Source: Protula sp. h YS-2021 (Eukaryota > Annelida > Polychaeta > Sabellida > Serpulidae). Taken from it: 64,000 nt of DNA. Positions 34,991 through 50,099 of this stretch are shown one piece after another (within the stretch, counting starts at the first letter, position 1; every line of letters starts with the position of its first letter). The position numbers and the translations under genes are program-made. The stretch lies in NCBI GenBank assembly GCA_949752745.1, contig OX457031.1, positions 24,628,081-24,692,080 on the forward strand, read 5' to 3'. The notes beneath the pieces are model-generated. The model did not search any database. It worked only from the letters and a program-made list of their open reading frames with translations, and was not told the origin of the DNA.

Positions 34991-35147
34991 CAGTAAAACC
35001 CTTTACAAGCGAACCATTTTCGGAACCAGAAATATGGTTCTTTATATGAAGAATGTTCCTCTTACTGACAAACATTGAAGGAATACAGACTAAAGATATG
35101 GTTCCACTTCTACACGTCGTTCCTTAATTGAAGGTGGGGATTCACTG
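34991..35147. mobile_element. TA-flanked MITE, 157 bp, CAGTRAAWCCC ends
   Basis: Begins CAGTAAAACCC and ends GGGGATTCACTG, whose reverse complement begins CAGTGAATCCCC, so the ends match at 9 of the first 11 bases. TA precedes (34989-34990) and follows (35148-35149), the duplication expected of Tc1/mariner/pogo-type transposons. The interior has near-repeats of ATATGGTTCY and no ORF. A non-autonomous deletion derivative is the likely origin. Confidence 0.65.
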
Positions 35148-35149
35148 TA

Positions 35150-38100
35150 TCTTGTTCCGTCTAGTTCCTTGGGCGTTCCATCAACATATTCTTGATTCAC
35201 CAAAGCCTTAATGTTTAGCTCAAGGGAACGCCATCTCAAGTAACGAACTTTTTTTCATTCTCAATGGAACATCACGAGAAAACGAGAATAAAAAAATCAT
35301 TCCAGCGGCTAACAAAATAAAGAAACGAGATCGCCAAGCTGAGCACAGATCATTTTTAGGTCATGCAGTCCACTGAGGCCGAAAAAAAAACAGAATAATC
35401 GTGTTCGAACCTCGAATCGATTTCGCGACCAGCACTTGCCTAAGTTATTCACTCGATTCACACACGCTGGGGGGGGGGGGGAGGGGGGGAGGGGGGAGGG
35501 GGAGGGCGGGTCAAAGTCATAACAGGTGGAATTGACTCAGCATCAAGAGTCTGGACAGAACGAAATAACAAGAATTTCGAGGATTCCCAGCAAAGCGCAA
35601 GAGCTAAACTCATTCATTTTCTCTAAAACACAACTTTAGAAAGTTGAACAAGGAAAAAGCAGATTTTCTCAGAGCTAAAGAATGTGTGTCAGTTCAGAAG
35701 CATCAGTTTTTTTTTATTTTTATATTTTTTTAATAGATCAAGGAGGACATGACAATGTTTTCCTTGCAGATGCTTAACTTCTCGTCAAAGTTTTTGGAGA
35801 ATTTTTAAAGAAAGCTTTTTTTAAAAACACCACCAACGTGCAATAGACATATATTATTGCATGACCTCGTACGTCATACGACACTCTGGGAGGACTTTAA
35901 CATGCGTGTTTTATATATTTTACAAACAAATGAACAATTCGATGATTCTTTTTTGAATGATGTTTGAAATCGAGATATGATAACTATTGAAGCTTCTTCG
36001 TTGGCAGAAATACCACTTAATAACGGTTAAAACAACCTATCCGAAATCTAATATGCGAACGAGAGAATAGAAATTTAGACAGAGAATGGAAACAAAAATG
36101 CACTGTAAATAGAGGTATAATAGGCGGTAAAACAGAAGTAGTCGATTGGCTTTGAGCCACTTTTAACGCTACAACAGCTAGCTCGTGTGCTTGCATTCCG
36201 TATGTGAGAGGGGAGGGAGCTCAATGCACTTTGCTTGGCAGCTCTGAAAGATTCATTCAGTGCGAGGAGATCTTTATACGCACGGTCACTTACAACACCA
36301 CTCGCGACAGATAATAATTTTATTAAAGATCACGCGCATATACGACAGCTAAATAAGACCTGTGAAAAAACCGAGACATTTTTATGAGACCAAAGATATT
36401 ATTTTACGGTTATTTTTAGACCACAACGTATCTGGAAATAACACGAATTTTTAAATAAACTTTACACTTTCAATGACGAAAGATTCACCTGCACATAATG
36501 AAAAAGATAATAAAATACAAAGCCATTGGATATTTTTCATTTAAAACGATGGAAGAAATTTAAACACTTGTCTTAACTCAGCAAGCGCCTTTCTTAATTT
36601 TGGATCAGAATGTAAAATCTTTTTAATTTTATGGATAAAAAACTTGAAATAAAAAAAACTTAACAGCACTGATAAAAAAACTGACTAATGTTCAGTAAAT
36701 TTGTCATGACATTTTATTAGGATTAGTTTTCACTTTTTGCCGTAAATGGTAGGTCTTTACGTATATTGTTATTCCAATAATACAGCTGGTTCGGTCCTGT
36801 ACACAAACGTAAACACGGGTTTGAGAAATAAAACCACCTGTCGCTGTGTTCACCCGATTTCAACTTCTGTCCAAAAGCGAAAATCAGCTGACCTGGCTAA
36901 CCAATGCAAATCAACTTCAGCAGCACTTTCTATCGCTAAAAAAAACACCCTCACATTTTGTCAATTAATTTTCAAAAGTTCTCTTTTTTTTCGAATGAAG
37001 GAGGTGAGTCCGTTAAGTATACAAATAACTGCTGTGCAATATGGCTGTGAATACAGCTTGTTCCACGGTTAAATCGATTACTTGAAAAAAAAAAAAAAAC
37101 AGAGTTAAGGGATTAGATACTTGGTTACAGTTCCAAAACTCTTCCAAGCACTGTTAAAGGAATGTTAAAAACGACATATTTCTTAAATTCCATGGGTGTT
37201 TCACTGGACCATTTTCAATACTTTGGTGGGTTAGTTCCTTTAACGACCTGATCATTTTCCAGGACAGAAGTTAAACATAAACATTATATAACCAACTTAT
37301 TTTACATTTTGAAAAAAAAAGCAGGCGTAGTTTTTTGTGGTTTTGTTTGCAGCAAAAAGAGAGAGTTAGAGGCTGGACTACTGTAATGGTAGTATAATTT
37401 GGAATAATGGGAGCAAATGTTCTACATGCGTCATTATACAACGCCATGTGAGTAGTGTGTAGACACCAACCATTAAGGTAGAATGGGTACGAACTGAGTC
37501 GTAAACAATCACATGCATTCTACAAACCGATCCAAGCTCACAGAGACTTTAAAATTATGCGGAAAATTTGCCAAATCACGTAACATTTTACTGGTCGGCA
37601 TTTTAAATTATACCCGTGTTTTTATGAGGTCTAAATAACTACGTGGGAATTATTCTAAAAAAAAATTCCGCATATGGTTTAAAATTCAATTATGCAACAA
37701 TCCCAATGGTAAACATCATAGAAATATAAAGTAAATATACACTTACTAAAGCAAAATAGAAATCTTTAGAAATCGGTTCACAATGGCCGCAATCAGTGAT
37801 ATATTGACACCAAGGTGAAAGGTCAGGAAAGGTTAGAGAGAAAAAAGTAACATCACGCTTTAACTTCTGTATTGTTAACAATGCTAGCTTTGGCGGTTTG
37901 GGCGTTTGGCAAAAAAATAATAATAATAATGATGTCACCACCACACATATATACACACACACACGGGGTCAAGTTTACTTTACGAGGTTAAACTCTGCAA
38001 TGGGTTAACATAATGGCAAGTTTTGGCACTTTAGATGAAGGCAGAGTCGCTTAAAAGCAAAGATCTGTGAGTCAAATATACAGCGTACGTAAAAATCCAA

Positions 38101-40026
38101 TGCCCCTTTTTTGACACCTTATTTTTGCAATATCCAATCTTCTCCAATAGCATGAAAGTAGCACTCTATATAATGAAAATTTAAAAAAAAATTGAAACAA
38201 AATCAGTTTCGGGCGGAGTAAAAGAAAAAAAAAGAGAGAAAAAAGTTAAGAATACATAATCCAACTGAAATCTGAGGATTCCACGTGGTAATTCCATGGA
38301 ATAACCGCAGCATGGCGTTCAGTCTCGTGCCGCATGCACCGGGTTGTGCTTCGGTGCTGCTAATCCGATTACTCCGACTCCGTGAGTGGTCCTGGACAGG
38401 GCTGCAGGTGGTGTGAACCCTACACCGTTACTTGTGGGAAAAACTCATCCGATTTTCTTTGCTCCTAAACCTACGAGGAAACTGTGCAAATTTTCAAGAG
38501 AATAAAATGTAATTATGATATCTTCCCCAGAGTGTTAATTTGAGAGCCGAATTATTACCTTCAATGAATTTAACGAAGCACATGTATTTATTAGTGTGAC
38601 AAGTCAAATTACTGCAAAACCTGAAAAAGCAATAATTAGGCCAAATGGGGTGCGAGGATTTTATCTGACCACACAAGAAAGAAGTTCTTTTACAGATGTC
38701 CATGGCTTAAATATTTCCTAGAGCTGAGTGGTTCCTGCACAAAAATACCTTTTTTTCAAAAACACACTCATTTCGATAAGCTACAGATTATTGAAATAAG
38801 TGCCTTTCCTGTTGGTGTTTCGAAACTTTTGCGAGTCAGGGCTTTCTATGCAAAACTTGCTATTTAAATAAGCTATTCTGACATGATTGCAAGCTGGTGT
38901 TCTGCTCCTTTCAAACTATTTCAACGGTTATCAAACGAAATGCTGATCGCATAATTTGACCAGGCCACATCAACATGAAGTGCAACGTCTTAACATTCAC
39001 AATAAGCAGCGATTTTCGTTCCAGTGATTTCATGAATTTTTGGCACGTTGTTCCGACACACTGGGCAGTTTTTATTAGCCACCACATAGCACTTCTCTAT
39101 ATAGTATAATTTTAGCGCAGAATGCTTGTTCTGTGCAAAAAAACTGTCCGGAAATACATGAAACTATTTAAAGAACTTCCTATAGATTAATGTAAGTACA
39201 GATAGTTGTTTATCGACTTTGGGCAAATGTAACACTTCTATTTTCTGAAGTGCACCTGTAGGCTAAAGAATGAATTCAATAAAAACAACGTGACCTAAGT
39301 TTAAACATTTGTGAAAAAAACGCAACAATTAACCCTTTTATTAAATTGACTTGCAGCATAATACAGCGCATAAACCTTTTGGGAGATCCTGTTTTCACAG
39401 AAAACGATATTTCTATTCAATATTACAGCTGAACGAACATTATTGCCACTAAATAGAAATGGACTCCATTTCACAGCTTCTAGGTCTCAACTCAATAGTT
39501 TTCCAATACGCGAAAAAAATGCATTTTCTGCCCCATTCATAACAAAGGTTGTGAAATCAGCCGAGCTTATTAGCGGGGTAAGCATCGATTTGGTTTGGAT
39601 TTCGTCTGTCCAGTTATTTATGGAGGCACCTAATTAGACTACAAACTGGACAGACACTAGCATGAAATCCTGTAAACAGATAATGCTTGTAATTAAGCAC
39701 CGACACTGGCGAGATTTGACGAGATTTTCTATTTATAGGCATTGCGCACTTTGAATAAGAAAACAGACCGTCGTTTTAGATGGATGGGTCGCCTTGTCCT
39801 CACAGTTATTTCAGATACAGTTTTACAGAATAACAGGGCTGGAAACAAACTTTCTGTATCAGGAGTAAGTTGGACAGCATGTTGATGTCTGGTACACTTT
39901 CCCGGTCTTATCTTGAAGCCATTTTTACTGGTTCGCTTTCCACGTCTTTCGTTTGAACGATCAACCGATTTTGAGGTGGTCGATTGGCATTTGAAGACAG
40001 TACAGAGCAACAAGTTAATAACACGG
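35150..40026. other. Gene-poor stretch
   Basis: G13 and further G-rich units at 35469-35505; a five-unit AAT run near 37917-37931 followed by CA repeats; a locally GC-rich patch at 38280-38470 with no recognisable coding content. No gene seen. Confidence 0.55.
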
Positions 40027-40211
40027 TACAATACAAACTCGTTATAGCGACATCGAATATAACAATATAAAGCTTAGAACAACATATTTGTCTGCACACA
40101 TATCAGCGTTTCCCCGTTTACAACTACAGTGTATCGGTTTTAACGACTTGCCTCTTATAACGACACAGTTTCGCAATCCCAGTCACGTCGTTTTAACAGG
40201 GATATCCTGTA
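40027..40211. mobile_element. Possible pogo/Tigger-like MITE
   Basis: The left end begins TACAATACAAACTCGTTATA and the right end ends TTTTAACAGGGATATCCTGTA. The two ends, the second reverse-complemented, agree at about 16 of 26 positions, including TACA, GTTA and CGAC. Internal TTATAACGAC motifs resemble those at 63410-63500. The inverted repeat is imperfect, so this could be chance plus shared repeat ancestry. Confidence 0.4.
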
Positions 40212-43200
40212 CCTGTTACCACTTTTTTTTTTTTGAAAACAATATGATAATCAGCGAATGTTTTTTGTGTCAAAAATAGCTCTCACAGCCGATCGCCCCC
40301 CCCCCCCACATCCCCCAAGGAAGAAGTTGGATCCGTGTGTGTTTCACCCCTCTCTCCCCGACTCTCTTTGAAGTTTTGAACTATTGCTCTCACATACTCA
40401 GCTTGTAATGAGGAATCAAAACAAGGCTATTGGATATCGTAGACGCTTCAATGCGGATTTTGAGTGTCCCCAATTATCATTCTCAATGGTTTGAAAGTGT
40501 TTAACAACAGTCAGTCAAAGACAGCCCAAAGGCTATGAGTTATTCACCACAATAGTAGTGAAAATAGACAGTATTTCAAACAAAAGAAAGGAAAAATGTG
40601 ACGCCATCGACATGGCTCCATCGATATTTGTGTATCTGTTTCTTCAATTAATATTTTTTTCTCTCTCCAGACAGAAATCCCTCAGCATCGTAAAAATAAC
40701 GAATCATGACACCAAGAAGCACCCACATTGCCACCGCTTTCTATTTTTTACTGAAAATATTCCTCGCTCGCAATTCACTTTATTTTTGAAGCCTTGGTAC
40801 AATGGCCGAGTAACAGAAATCAGCTTGGCGAGTTACATGCTTGCCGGGGGGGGGGGATGTTTTCTTCTTTTTTTTTTCAAATATGCCTCGGGATCCAATC
40901 TATGTTACCAAGAAAACATTGCATTCAGGGGCAGGCGAGTGTGCATGCACCTTGCTGTACAAACTCTTCCTTTGTTTCAACGACTTAACAATGAGGTCAA
41001 CGGTCAATCTCGGCGCAGATATTTGCTGACGCCATATTTATAGACGATGGTTGTGGCGTACGTGATTTTCCAAAATTACGTCACCAAAATACTATGTTGA
41101 TTGAAAATATATGCCCACTGAGACCCATTACGCCCGTTAAAGTAATGCTTCCACCAAACTGTATAAAAAAAAAAAAAAAATCAATTTTAAGAAATATGTG
41201 GGGAAATTTATTTTTAAAAAGACATGCCCAAATTTTTTATCTGGATGCATTTTCTAAATGATCGTTTGCAGCCGTCATAGAAAATCTAATTGAATGGGTC
41301 TAGAAAATGTGAATGAGCCCCTTTCAGGCTGGGCTTTTTTTACCTGATAACCCGTTATTGAAATCTATTACAATGCATTGTAAGAACTAAATCAATTAGA
41401 GTGATTATCCATTAATCTGCTCCGCTATGCAGAAAACGTGAAAAAATAACTACAGCAGGGGCAATTGAATCAACTGTGGATGAATGAACAGTTCATCTGT
41501 TATACGAGAAACAACCCAAAACCTACTGCCTCATGCCGCAAAGTTCCCACAAACATTTACAAGAACAAACAATTCCTTTTGTGTCTTTATATACTTTGAG
41601 GCCCAAAAGGTAAACGATACTTTTGTTTGTACAAAGTTCTTCCAACAAACCAATGGTGTTTTTACTGATTCCATGGTATATAAAATTTCAGTTAAAACCA
41701 ACACTGCTTTCCCCAAATTGTGCACTTAACATTTTTCTTTTTTCTAAAAAAAAATGCCGTTTGCAGTTAGAAACAGAACCAGTAATAGAGATTGCCCAGC
41801 TGAATTCTGTTTCCAGTGATGTGACATAGCATGCGCCTTATATACCAAATTTACTTCCAAAATCAAGTCCTGCGACTAAAAAATGCGCCGTTGCGGTTCT
41901 AAGCAGACATGCGGTTTGCTTTTATTTTTAACACTCAGGTACCCACCTTTACTTTTTCTCTGCAAAAAAACTGTTTTATAATCTACAGGATGGACTTGTG
42001 ATACAATAAAATTTGATTAACCAACAAACTGCCAACGTGTTTGCTACCTGGGCCTTATATTTTTCTTATTAATAATTATTTAGGCTGTTACCGATTGATA
42101 CTGCACCGTTACGACATCTTAAAACTGACCAATGAAGTTGGTGAATTCCCAAATGAAGTTGGTGTTTGGATTACTAACCCAGTCCGGCAATCCGTCTTAT
42201 TGCACAACTGTGTACACGAGATGTACGTGTGTCATAGCTGTGCAGTAGTATCAGGAGGGCGACGGGCTCCTGTTCAACACAGTTCTAGTTTGAGACAGAA
42301 ACATAGTGTATAATACCGATGACGTCATTTCCACAGAATACGCAACTGATGCTTACCATTTCTACCATTCAAGAAGGTTCGTGTATGATCTAATTGTGCA
42401 TGAATTCCCAATCTTAAAGTGCCGTATATGTATATATGTGGGCCAATGGCACTAGCCCTAGCTCATGGTGTCAGCTGGACCAAAGGTATTGACACCTGAA
42501 GGAGACAAGACAGGGACGACACAAAACAGGAATGTCCCTCCTAGCTACTTTTTACAGCACAGTAATTTGGAATGTGGCTAAAAGAAGCCGGGGGTGCTTT
42601 AAACGAGAGGCTCACAATTCTTTTAAGTAAGTCCAATAAGCAGGTCTTTGCCACTTGGTTTTAAACTCTGTCACCAAAGCATTGTTAGATACTTCAGAAC
42701 TGCCCTTCAATAAGAACATGAGCCGCATCAGAAACAAATAAACTGCAAATTAAAGACACCTAAGCTTAACATAAAAACATGTGACAGGGGCCTTAATCCC
42801 TGGCAACCATGCCGCCAATTTCACCAGCAATTTGAACATTCTTCTACAAAAAAAAACAAAAACAAACAAAAACACTGTCTCGGTAAGAAACAATGAATCC
42901 ACAGATCATTTTTGTACCAGGGTGATATGAATGTAATCGTTTATTTCTGATTATTTTATTTTCTGATCTCAGTTTAGGTGGTAAAACTTTTTCCCCTAAG
43001 CTGATAACTAACACTGAGTCGTGAGACACACGGACTCTCCTGAGACTTAGTGTCAAAGAAGCTACATGTTCTTGGAAACTTATTTCAACAGAACGTAAAT
43101 AGCGAAGCCACAGGAAGACAAAAACAGCAGAAAACTGTCTTCCTAAAGAGGATTTCAATATCTGAAAAGAAATGCTCACAAAGCCACCATCGACATTCCT

Positions 43201-46200
43201 GGTGCTTTTATAGTCCCAGGCGAAAAAGAGTGGATCAAACACGATTCAAAATCTAGCAGTAACACCCGGCTTTCTGGCGAAAACAGCTTGGTTTTTAAGA
43301 CGTTACTTAGCGCCCCGGGCACTGTTTTTTGCGCCTCATATGTATACATGTATGTGGTGTTTTTTTGTTGTTGTTTTTTTTTTGTTTTTTTTTGTTGCAT
43401 TGCGTTAGGGTGGTAGGGGTTGCAGGTGTCAAAAGCACCTCTCTAATTAGCACCTCTCTATCTCTCTTATGATGTCGTCTATAATTAACCTTTACTCCAC
43501 TGTATTTATGAATTATGCTAATAAGCAGGTTTCGTTTGTGACGTCATAATTGTTCAAATTAACCGTAAAGTAGGCTGATTTTTCAAGACTGGATAAACAA
43601 TTGGTTGTGGCATTTCAGCCTTGATATGTAAAATAAAAACTCTTGTATGCTGTGAAAATAATACAAATTAAAGATTTCTCCAGTCAGCATCTTACACGCG
43701 ACTGATTTCACTCTATCGAAGAAATAATTAAAATTGAAGATGTTGCACAGGTGGCTTTCACATTAACCATTATTAAATATGGATGCAGTAAACCCCATAT
43801 TGAAAGACCGCGTGTCTCTGAAAGGAAACACCGCTAGAGGGCGGGGCCGGAAGGAGGGCTGACGAGACGTTGTCAAGGAGACTGTATAACGTCACACGAA
43901 AGGCTGTTGACAGATTGCGATTACGCTCAAAAGTGAATCGGGCCCCTATACCTTCAATATCCCGAGATGAGCATAACCACATGCAATATATACACCTATA
44001 TATATATATATATGCAATATATACATTTCATGCAACGGCAAACCGAAAATTTAGGTAATTTCGTGAAAGAACCTAACTTTTAGATTTTAGGCATTACGCG
44101 AATTTACCCAACACGGTCTGCCATTTCGTGAAATAGTGGGTTTCCAACATTGACTGTAACATATTATATATATATATATAATATCATTATCAACATTAAC
44201 CAATGAAGTGTGGTATATTGTCAGTAAGTATCTAAGTATCTGAGTTCCGTAATTATACGTAGACTGGACCAACTGGGCAAACCTTCAAGCAAATGGACAT
44301 ATCTAAACTATATTGCTAGTATTTTCCTTTCTTGAAAAACTTTCCGACCATCCCTCGGAATAAGGGATGGGCGAAGTTCAACGTTCTTGTTTTATTATTA
44401 AATCGACATACCGCAGTGAATTAAGGTAATTTCTGTTGAATGCAGAATGTAAACAATGGTAATAAAATGATATGTTTCATTTTAATTTGTTGTGAGACCA
44501 TACCAAGAAGATCCACAATTACGGGGGTTCCTCTATAGTTTCATACAAAACTATTAACCAGCCTTGCTTCATGAGTTCTTGTTTTGAACTTTATTTGGTA
44601 TCCACTCGTAAAATTGTTTACCATATCAAACGAACAAATAGTCCACATTCAGAATGGGTTAGAAAAATCTTGGTGAGCTTATTCCGTGCTCAAATATTCA
44701 ATTTTCGGTTCCAATTGTGATTCATGGTTTTTATGTGGAATTTGCACTTTTCGTGCCTTTTAGCGTGACAAAGAAATATTGTGTCGCGATAGGGGAAACA
44801 TTAATATATCTCCACGAAGCTCATTGTGAGGAAGCGGACATAAAAAAAAATACGCTTACTCGACTGACTCTACAATGAAAGCAGCTTGATATTGTACCTA
44901 AGAGTCGCCTTGAAAGTTAATCACAACGAATGAAATATGAGGGAAAAGGTGTTAAATCTCAATCTGTCTGCAGACGGCTCTGGGCTAACCGGAAGCTGGT
45001 TATGCTGTAGGGAAGTGTCTGCTTGCAGAGTGTTAATACGCTTATGTCCAATGACTGCTTCTTCATTTATCATTTTGCTTATTGTCTTATTTATCCTTTT
45101 ATTTTTCAGGCGAGCACTAGTATTTTTGTTTCCTCTTTCTGGGAATTTATCACACGAGAGAGCATTTTTCCCCTATAAATGTTTTTCAATTGCCACTGTT
45201 TCCTTTTTTTTTTTTTGGGGGGGGGGGGGGGTTCTGTGCATACTATCGGAGTTAACACTACACTCAAGTTTATGAGATAAAGTAGTCTGTTCCTATTCCC
45301 ATCCACAGTCAGCAAGCGCTGGTGAAAAACCATTAAATCAGGTTAGTTGAGCAGAAGGCGGAACCCGCCCGGCGTCTGTTAGCTGCCTGTGAGTTGGACA
45401 CCCAACATGATCACGCCAAATGGGTGTCAGTGCGAAAAAAAACCTTACTTTTCTCGCACACACGCCAAAGACAGAAAAATGCACGATAAAATTTTGTCCT
45501 GTTTTCATCTGTCAAACTTTTGATTTCGTAGGAGGCATACGCCGTACAAAACAGTCTTTTAAGCAAAACGAAAGTAAGTGGGATTTCACTTTAACTCGGC
45601 ATTTTGAGAACTTACCAATGCATAGTCTCGGAGCGACTGGAAAACAGACACACCGGAAATTTGTTCACATCAATAACATTTAATGCGCATTGGGTCTATT
45701 AGCAGATTTTTCGGACAATAGCTAAACCATAAAGGACTCTATCTCTGGAGTACTGTGATTTCCAGACTGGCGTCCTATTTCCGATTCCATACTCAAGATA
45801 TCGGACTCCAGAGAATCTTTTTTTTCTTTTTTTTTTTTTTTCTTCTTCCTGCCTCTTCATTTGCTTATCACTATACGTCTTGAAAAGCGCCAATTAGGAC
45901 CAACATTGAGCACAGAAGACAAACATCCTACGCTTAGAAATTATGACCTATACATCTGTGCAAAGTTCTTTTCAACGTCTTTTAAAAACAGGCTGAATTT
46001 GAGACCTTCTGGTGTAGATACAACTCGAGCGCAGCAACTGTTAGCTACAGCATTTCAGTTAAAAAGAATGTAGAGCAAAAGATACCAATACAGTCTTCAC
46101 TGCCAGTGTTTTACAACCAATAAAGCACAAACCATATTCTCAGGCAATAAATACATAAGAAAAATGTATCGGAACCTTACCAAATATATAACAAAACAGC

Positions 46201-49200
46201 ACGCCAAAATACGGGATAATTCGAATCCTGATGTCCTTTCACATAAACGAGTGGCTCGCTGCAATGATTTATGTCTTTTATCTACTTGTCTTTACTGAAC
46301 AGGCAATGCTGTGAGTATCAGGCTTCGGCGACGCAAAAGTCAGACATGAGTTGTGAAGGTGATATATTTTTTGCAGATTCACTGCACCTGATTTGGCAAC
46401 CATTCGCCACTATTTTCCGAAGATTCTCTCTGCATTTTCCAAAAAAACAAAAAAACAAAAAGAACTTTGCTATTCGGTGTCGCGCCTATCAACAACTAAA
46501 CCTTGCAAAAAGTTTTCTTTCTTAAACTATTTCTTAAAACTAAAAATTACTTTAAACTATCACCCACCCCAATCCATCCAAACTTTGACAACTTAAGAGA
46601 CTATTGATTTTTTATTTTCCTTTTAAATCAGAACATAACATTTAAACATCAAGGTGGTTGAAAAACCCTGTCTTCTTTGACTGCTTCTGTTTTTCGTATT
46701 TTGCATCGTTCAAGAGGCTTCATGAGGGGTCTTTGAAATGAAGTCTAATAGGATTACATCCCTGAGCTAAGGATACCCGCCATATCCGCTTGCATGGCAC
46801 AGAAACTGATACCACACCTACAACATGACATCTCTTTTTTTTCTCCTTTTTCTCCCTTTTTTTTTTTTTTTTTGTTTCTTTCTCACGTCTGTGAGGCTAT
46901 GCTAAACAGAAATGTCAATTCTCAAGGCACCACTACCCCCGCCCCCCCCCCCCCCCCGCCGCCGCCGCCATACCTTACAACCTTACAAACAAGCTTATGG
47001 TGCATTGGACTATTTATATCAAGATGTTCCAATGTATCAAAATACGGGCTATGCATCTTCTGTGCTGCCAAAGCATCTCACACTGAAGTAGTTGAATTTA
47101 AAAAATGTTATCTTTAAAAAGATAGTTAAAATTTGATTTCGGTATTTAAAATAGTACAAAATAAAGAATTGAGGCAATTGTGGCAATGTATCAGTCATTT
47201 TCGAAGGTAAAACAATACGTATATTTGAACTGAAAGAAATTTCAAACCTCTGGGGTGCGGACTGAGGGGTGGGGGAGGGGGCACCACGATATCTGCCATT
47301 TTCCAAGGACAGTTCACGTCTCAAGTCAGTTAATGATTAGATAAGCACTGATTTAAGATAATTTGCATATAATATAACATCTTTAACCATATCAATTTCA
47401 AAGCTTTCGCTTGACAGTAAGCCAAATAAAAAATGCGAAAAATTACCAAAAATGCTCTATTCCATACGCTTTGTTTTCTATAGTCTGTGTCTTAGCTAGA
47501 ATAGTAAGAAAATCCTCACAGTATCTGAGCTTGTCGAACACCCTTCGGGAAGCCGTTCAAAGACGGAACGCTTTGAAACAAAGATTTTCCTCTGAACTGA
47601 GATGCTAAATTTCGAGTACCCAAGTTATACCGTAACTAGTACATTAAATATGAGAACTATGAAGATTTGAAATGGGAATGGAAGCCATTTGTGAAATCGA
47701 CTTCGAAAGACGCCACAGGGGAGACTAGTTCATAACGGAAGTGGGCAATAATAGAGGTCTTGACGTAATTGAGAGGTTTGACGTCGTGACTGTCGTTTAA
47801 ACAGTTGCTTGGAATTCCAACTAGCATTTAACTTATAGAATATCACCAATTAAGGCCCCACTCAGCGCAATATCTTAGGGCAAAGAAATCTGAAGGAAGC
47901 AGAACAAATCTTCTCCAAGTAGGTTCAAGTCAGTTTCAAGCTGTGCCAATAATAACGTCTAAAATCACTGAAATGAAGGCAGCGATACTGGTGATAACTC
48001 CAGTGTCTTGGTTTGTTACGCATTTGAAAAGGAAGATTCCCAGCTACTCGAAATTCCCTAAATATAAAACTAATTGCATTCTGAATAGACGCAAAGCGAA
48101 AAAAAAAAAGTGGTCGGAAACCTGGAACTGAGCAAATCATAAACAAGAGCTTGATATTATGCGGATAAGATCGCGGATTTTTTTTTTCACTCTTAAAGCG
48201 CAAGGGAATGGACTTAACGAACGTCACTAACAACCGTGTTCGATCGTTCGAAACTGCCGCATTACGTGTAACTTTATCTTTCTTTTTAATTGACCAACGA
48301 CCAAATATTATGGCTCAAATGTCGGGGATATATCCCCTCAACCCCCACGTCTTTCCGCCTGTGTCTGTGTGTTTTTTTTTTCTGGGGGGGGGGGGGCAAA
48401 AAGAACAAAAACAAAACACAAAGAAAAGTCAGCATAACCGTTCAAGGCTTGTTTGTTGATGACCTTTCTTCTTGTGTCCAGGAAATGGCGACCTCTTTTT
48501 CCACGAGACATATAAAGAAAATCCCAGGTTAAAAACAAGACAAAACACACTTAAAAAAAACATTGAAGTAACAAAAAAAGTTCTCGCACAAAACACGGAA
48601 TACAATTGGTAGGAAAACCACGTTTGCAATTCCCTTCACTTTAACACGTAGGCAACATTTAATACAGTTCCTGTGCAACCTTTATAGAAAACGTTCCAGG
48701 AAATTACAGCCCGTAATTGGACGGCAAATGCACCGGGAAGTTAACTCAATTTCTACAATAAACACCTTTTTAATGGCAGATGCATGTGCACTGCAGATTC
48801 CACCCCGCCCCCCACCCCCCCCCCCCCCCACCCCCACCTGATTTTCATGTTTTTATAAAAGGGTAACTTGTTATAAAGTTCTGTACATATTTCTTCTTTT
48901 TTTTTCGTTAATACAAAAACCAAGCTTTAAATTCTAGAAAAAAAAAAAACAAACATGAATTGAAATTCCACAAAAAAGTATCACCAAAAATCTCAATCTC
49001 TGAATAACCACTGGGAACACGACCTTTGAAACCTCTTAAATCTTTTGTAAACATTGTCCATTTTGTCATGTTGTCTGGCCCACAAACAAATTCGTAAGCA
49101 GTCATTGTTTTTTTTTTTCTTGTGGAAAGTTCCTTATGGTGGCATTAAGTATTTCATGGGCATATATTCAGCCATTTCTTGCACTGCGTGTGGCTTCTGT

Positions 49201-50099
49201 AGACCAAACTGCCCATGCATTTGAGACGCCGCTGTAGCACATCATCAAGCTCCAGTCCTAAACTACTGGGATCGGAAGTGTTTCGGGGCGCCCCTCGGGG
49301 AACAGACCGATATTACCGTTACAGACCAATAGTACCGATATAGAGCGATATTACCGGATCCTAATCTGGATACCGACTCCAATTTTCTCAGGGGTAACAC
49401 TTAATAGAGATGAACAGGCTTTTGCAAGGAAATATGTTTTAACGTTCGATTTTTTTTATCAGCACAACTCAGCATCAGGGCTGGTGAACGACATTTTTTT
49501 TTTTTTAGTGTTACGTCCTGTCTTTCTGGGATGTTATCACTTCTTTTGGGATACACAAATGTGCCATTGTTATGTGAAATGGATTCATGCAATTTGTGGA
49601 AATGTCATGTTTTTTCGCCCAGGAGATAGACATTCAACACGTGCTTAGTAGGACTTCATAACTGTTCTTTACAAAGTGTAAATGTTAACGACGATCTTGA
49701 CATTTTCCGGGAAGCCTTTATGAGTTAAAACGACGGGATTTTGAAAACCTATTATATCAAGGTTAACCGAAACTGAATTTTAGTTTTCTTTTATTTAAGT
49801 TTTCAGCCTCTGATGTCAACGACCTAACTGTTCTTAAAAAAAAAAAACAAAGGTAAAGAAAAAGAAGTTAAATTGGCCAATATCTGGGTGGGTTCAAGAA
49901 TATCGAATCGCTTTCATCTTATTTCATGTGAATAGTTACTGGAGGCAGATAGTAAGGTACCGTTATGGCTTCCACCGTAATCGGACCGGATAAGTGAGGC
50001 TGATGATAAATGGCTGAAGGTCAACAGACCACTGGATAACTTGCCCTCTTAATATTGAAATGGGCTATAGATAAAAAGATATCGGGACAACTCAGCATA
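40212..50099. other. Long gene-poor stretch
   Basis: Holds poly-C/G tracts at 40296, 40846, 45217 (after T13), 46942, 48384 and 48815, AT dinucleotide runs near 43998-44013 and 44164-44182, a lone CAGTAAACCCC at 43786, and TTTCGTGAAA twice near 44060-44135. Frames of up to 161 codons are present but show no domain or composition that would support a gene. Confidence 0.55.

Noticed and set aside
35395..35420. tRNA B box GTTCGAACC
   Set aside because: No A box at the right distance and no cloverleaf pairing.
40558..41043. 161-codon frame as a gene
   Set aside because: It crosses a G11 tract and T/F-rich runs, has no recognisable domain, and overlapping frames on the same strand are equally open.
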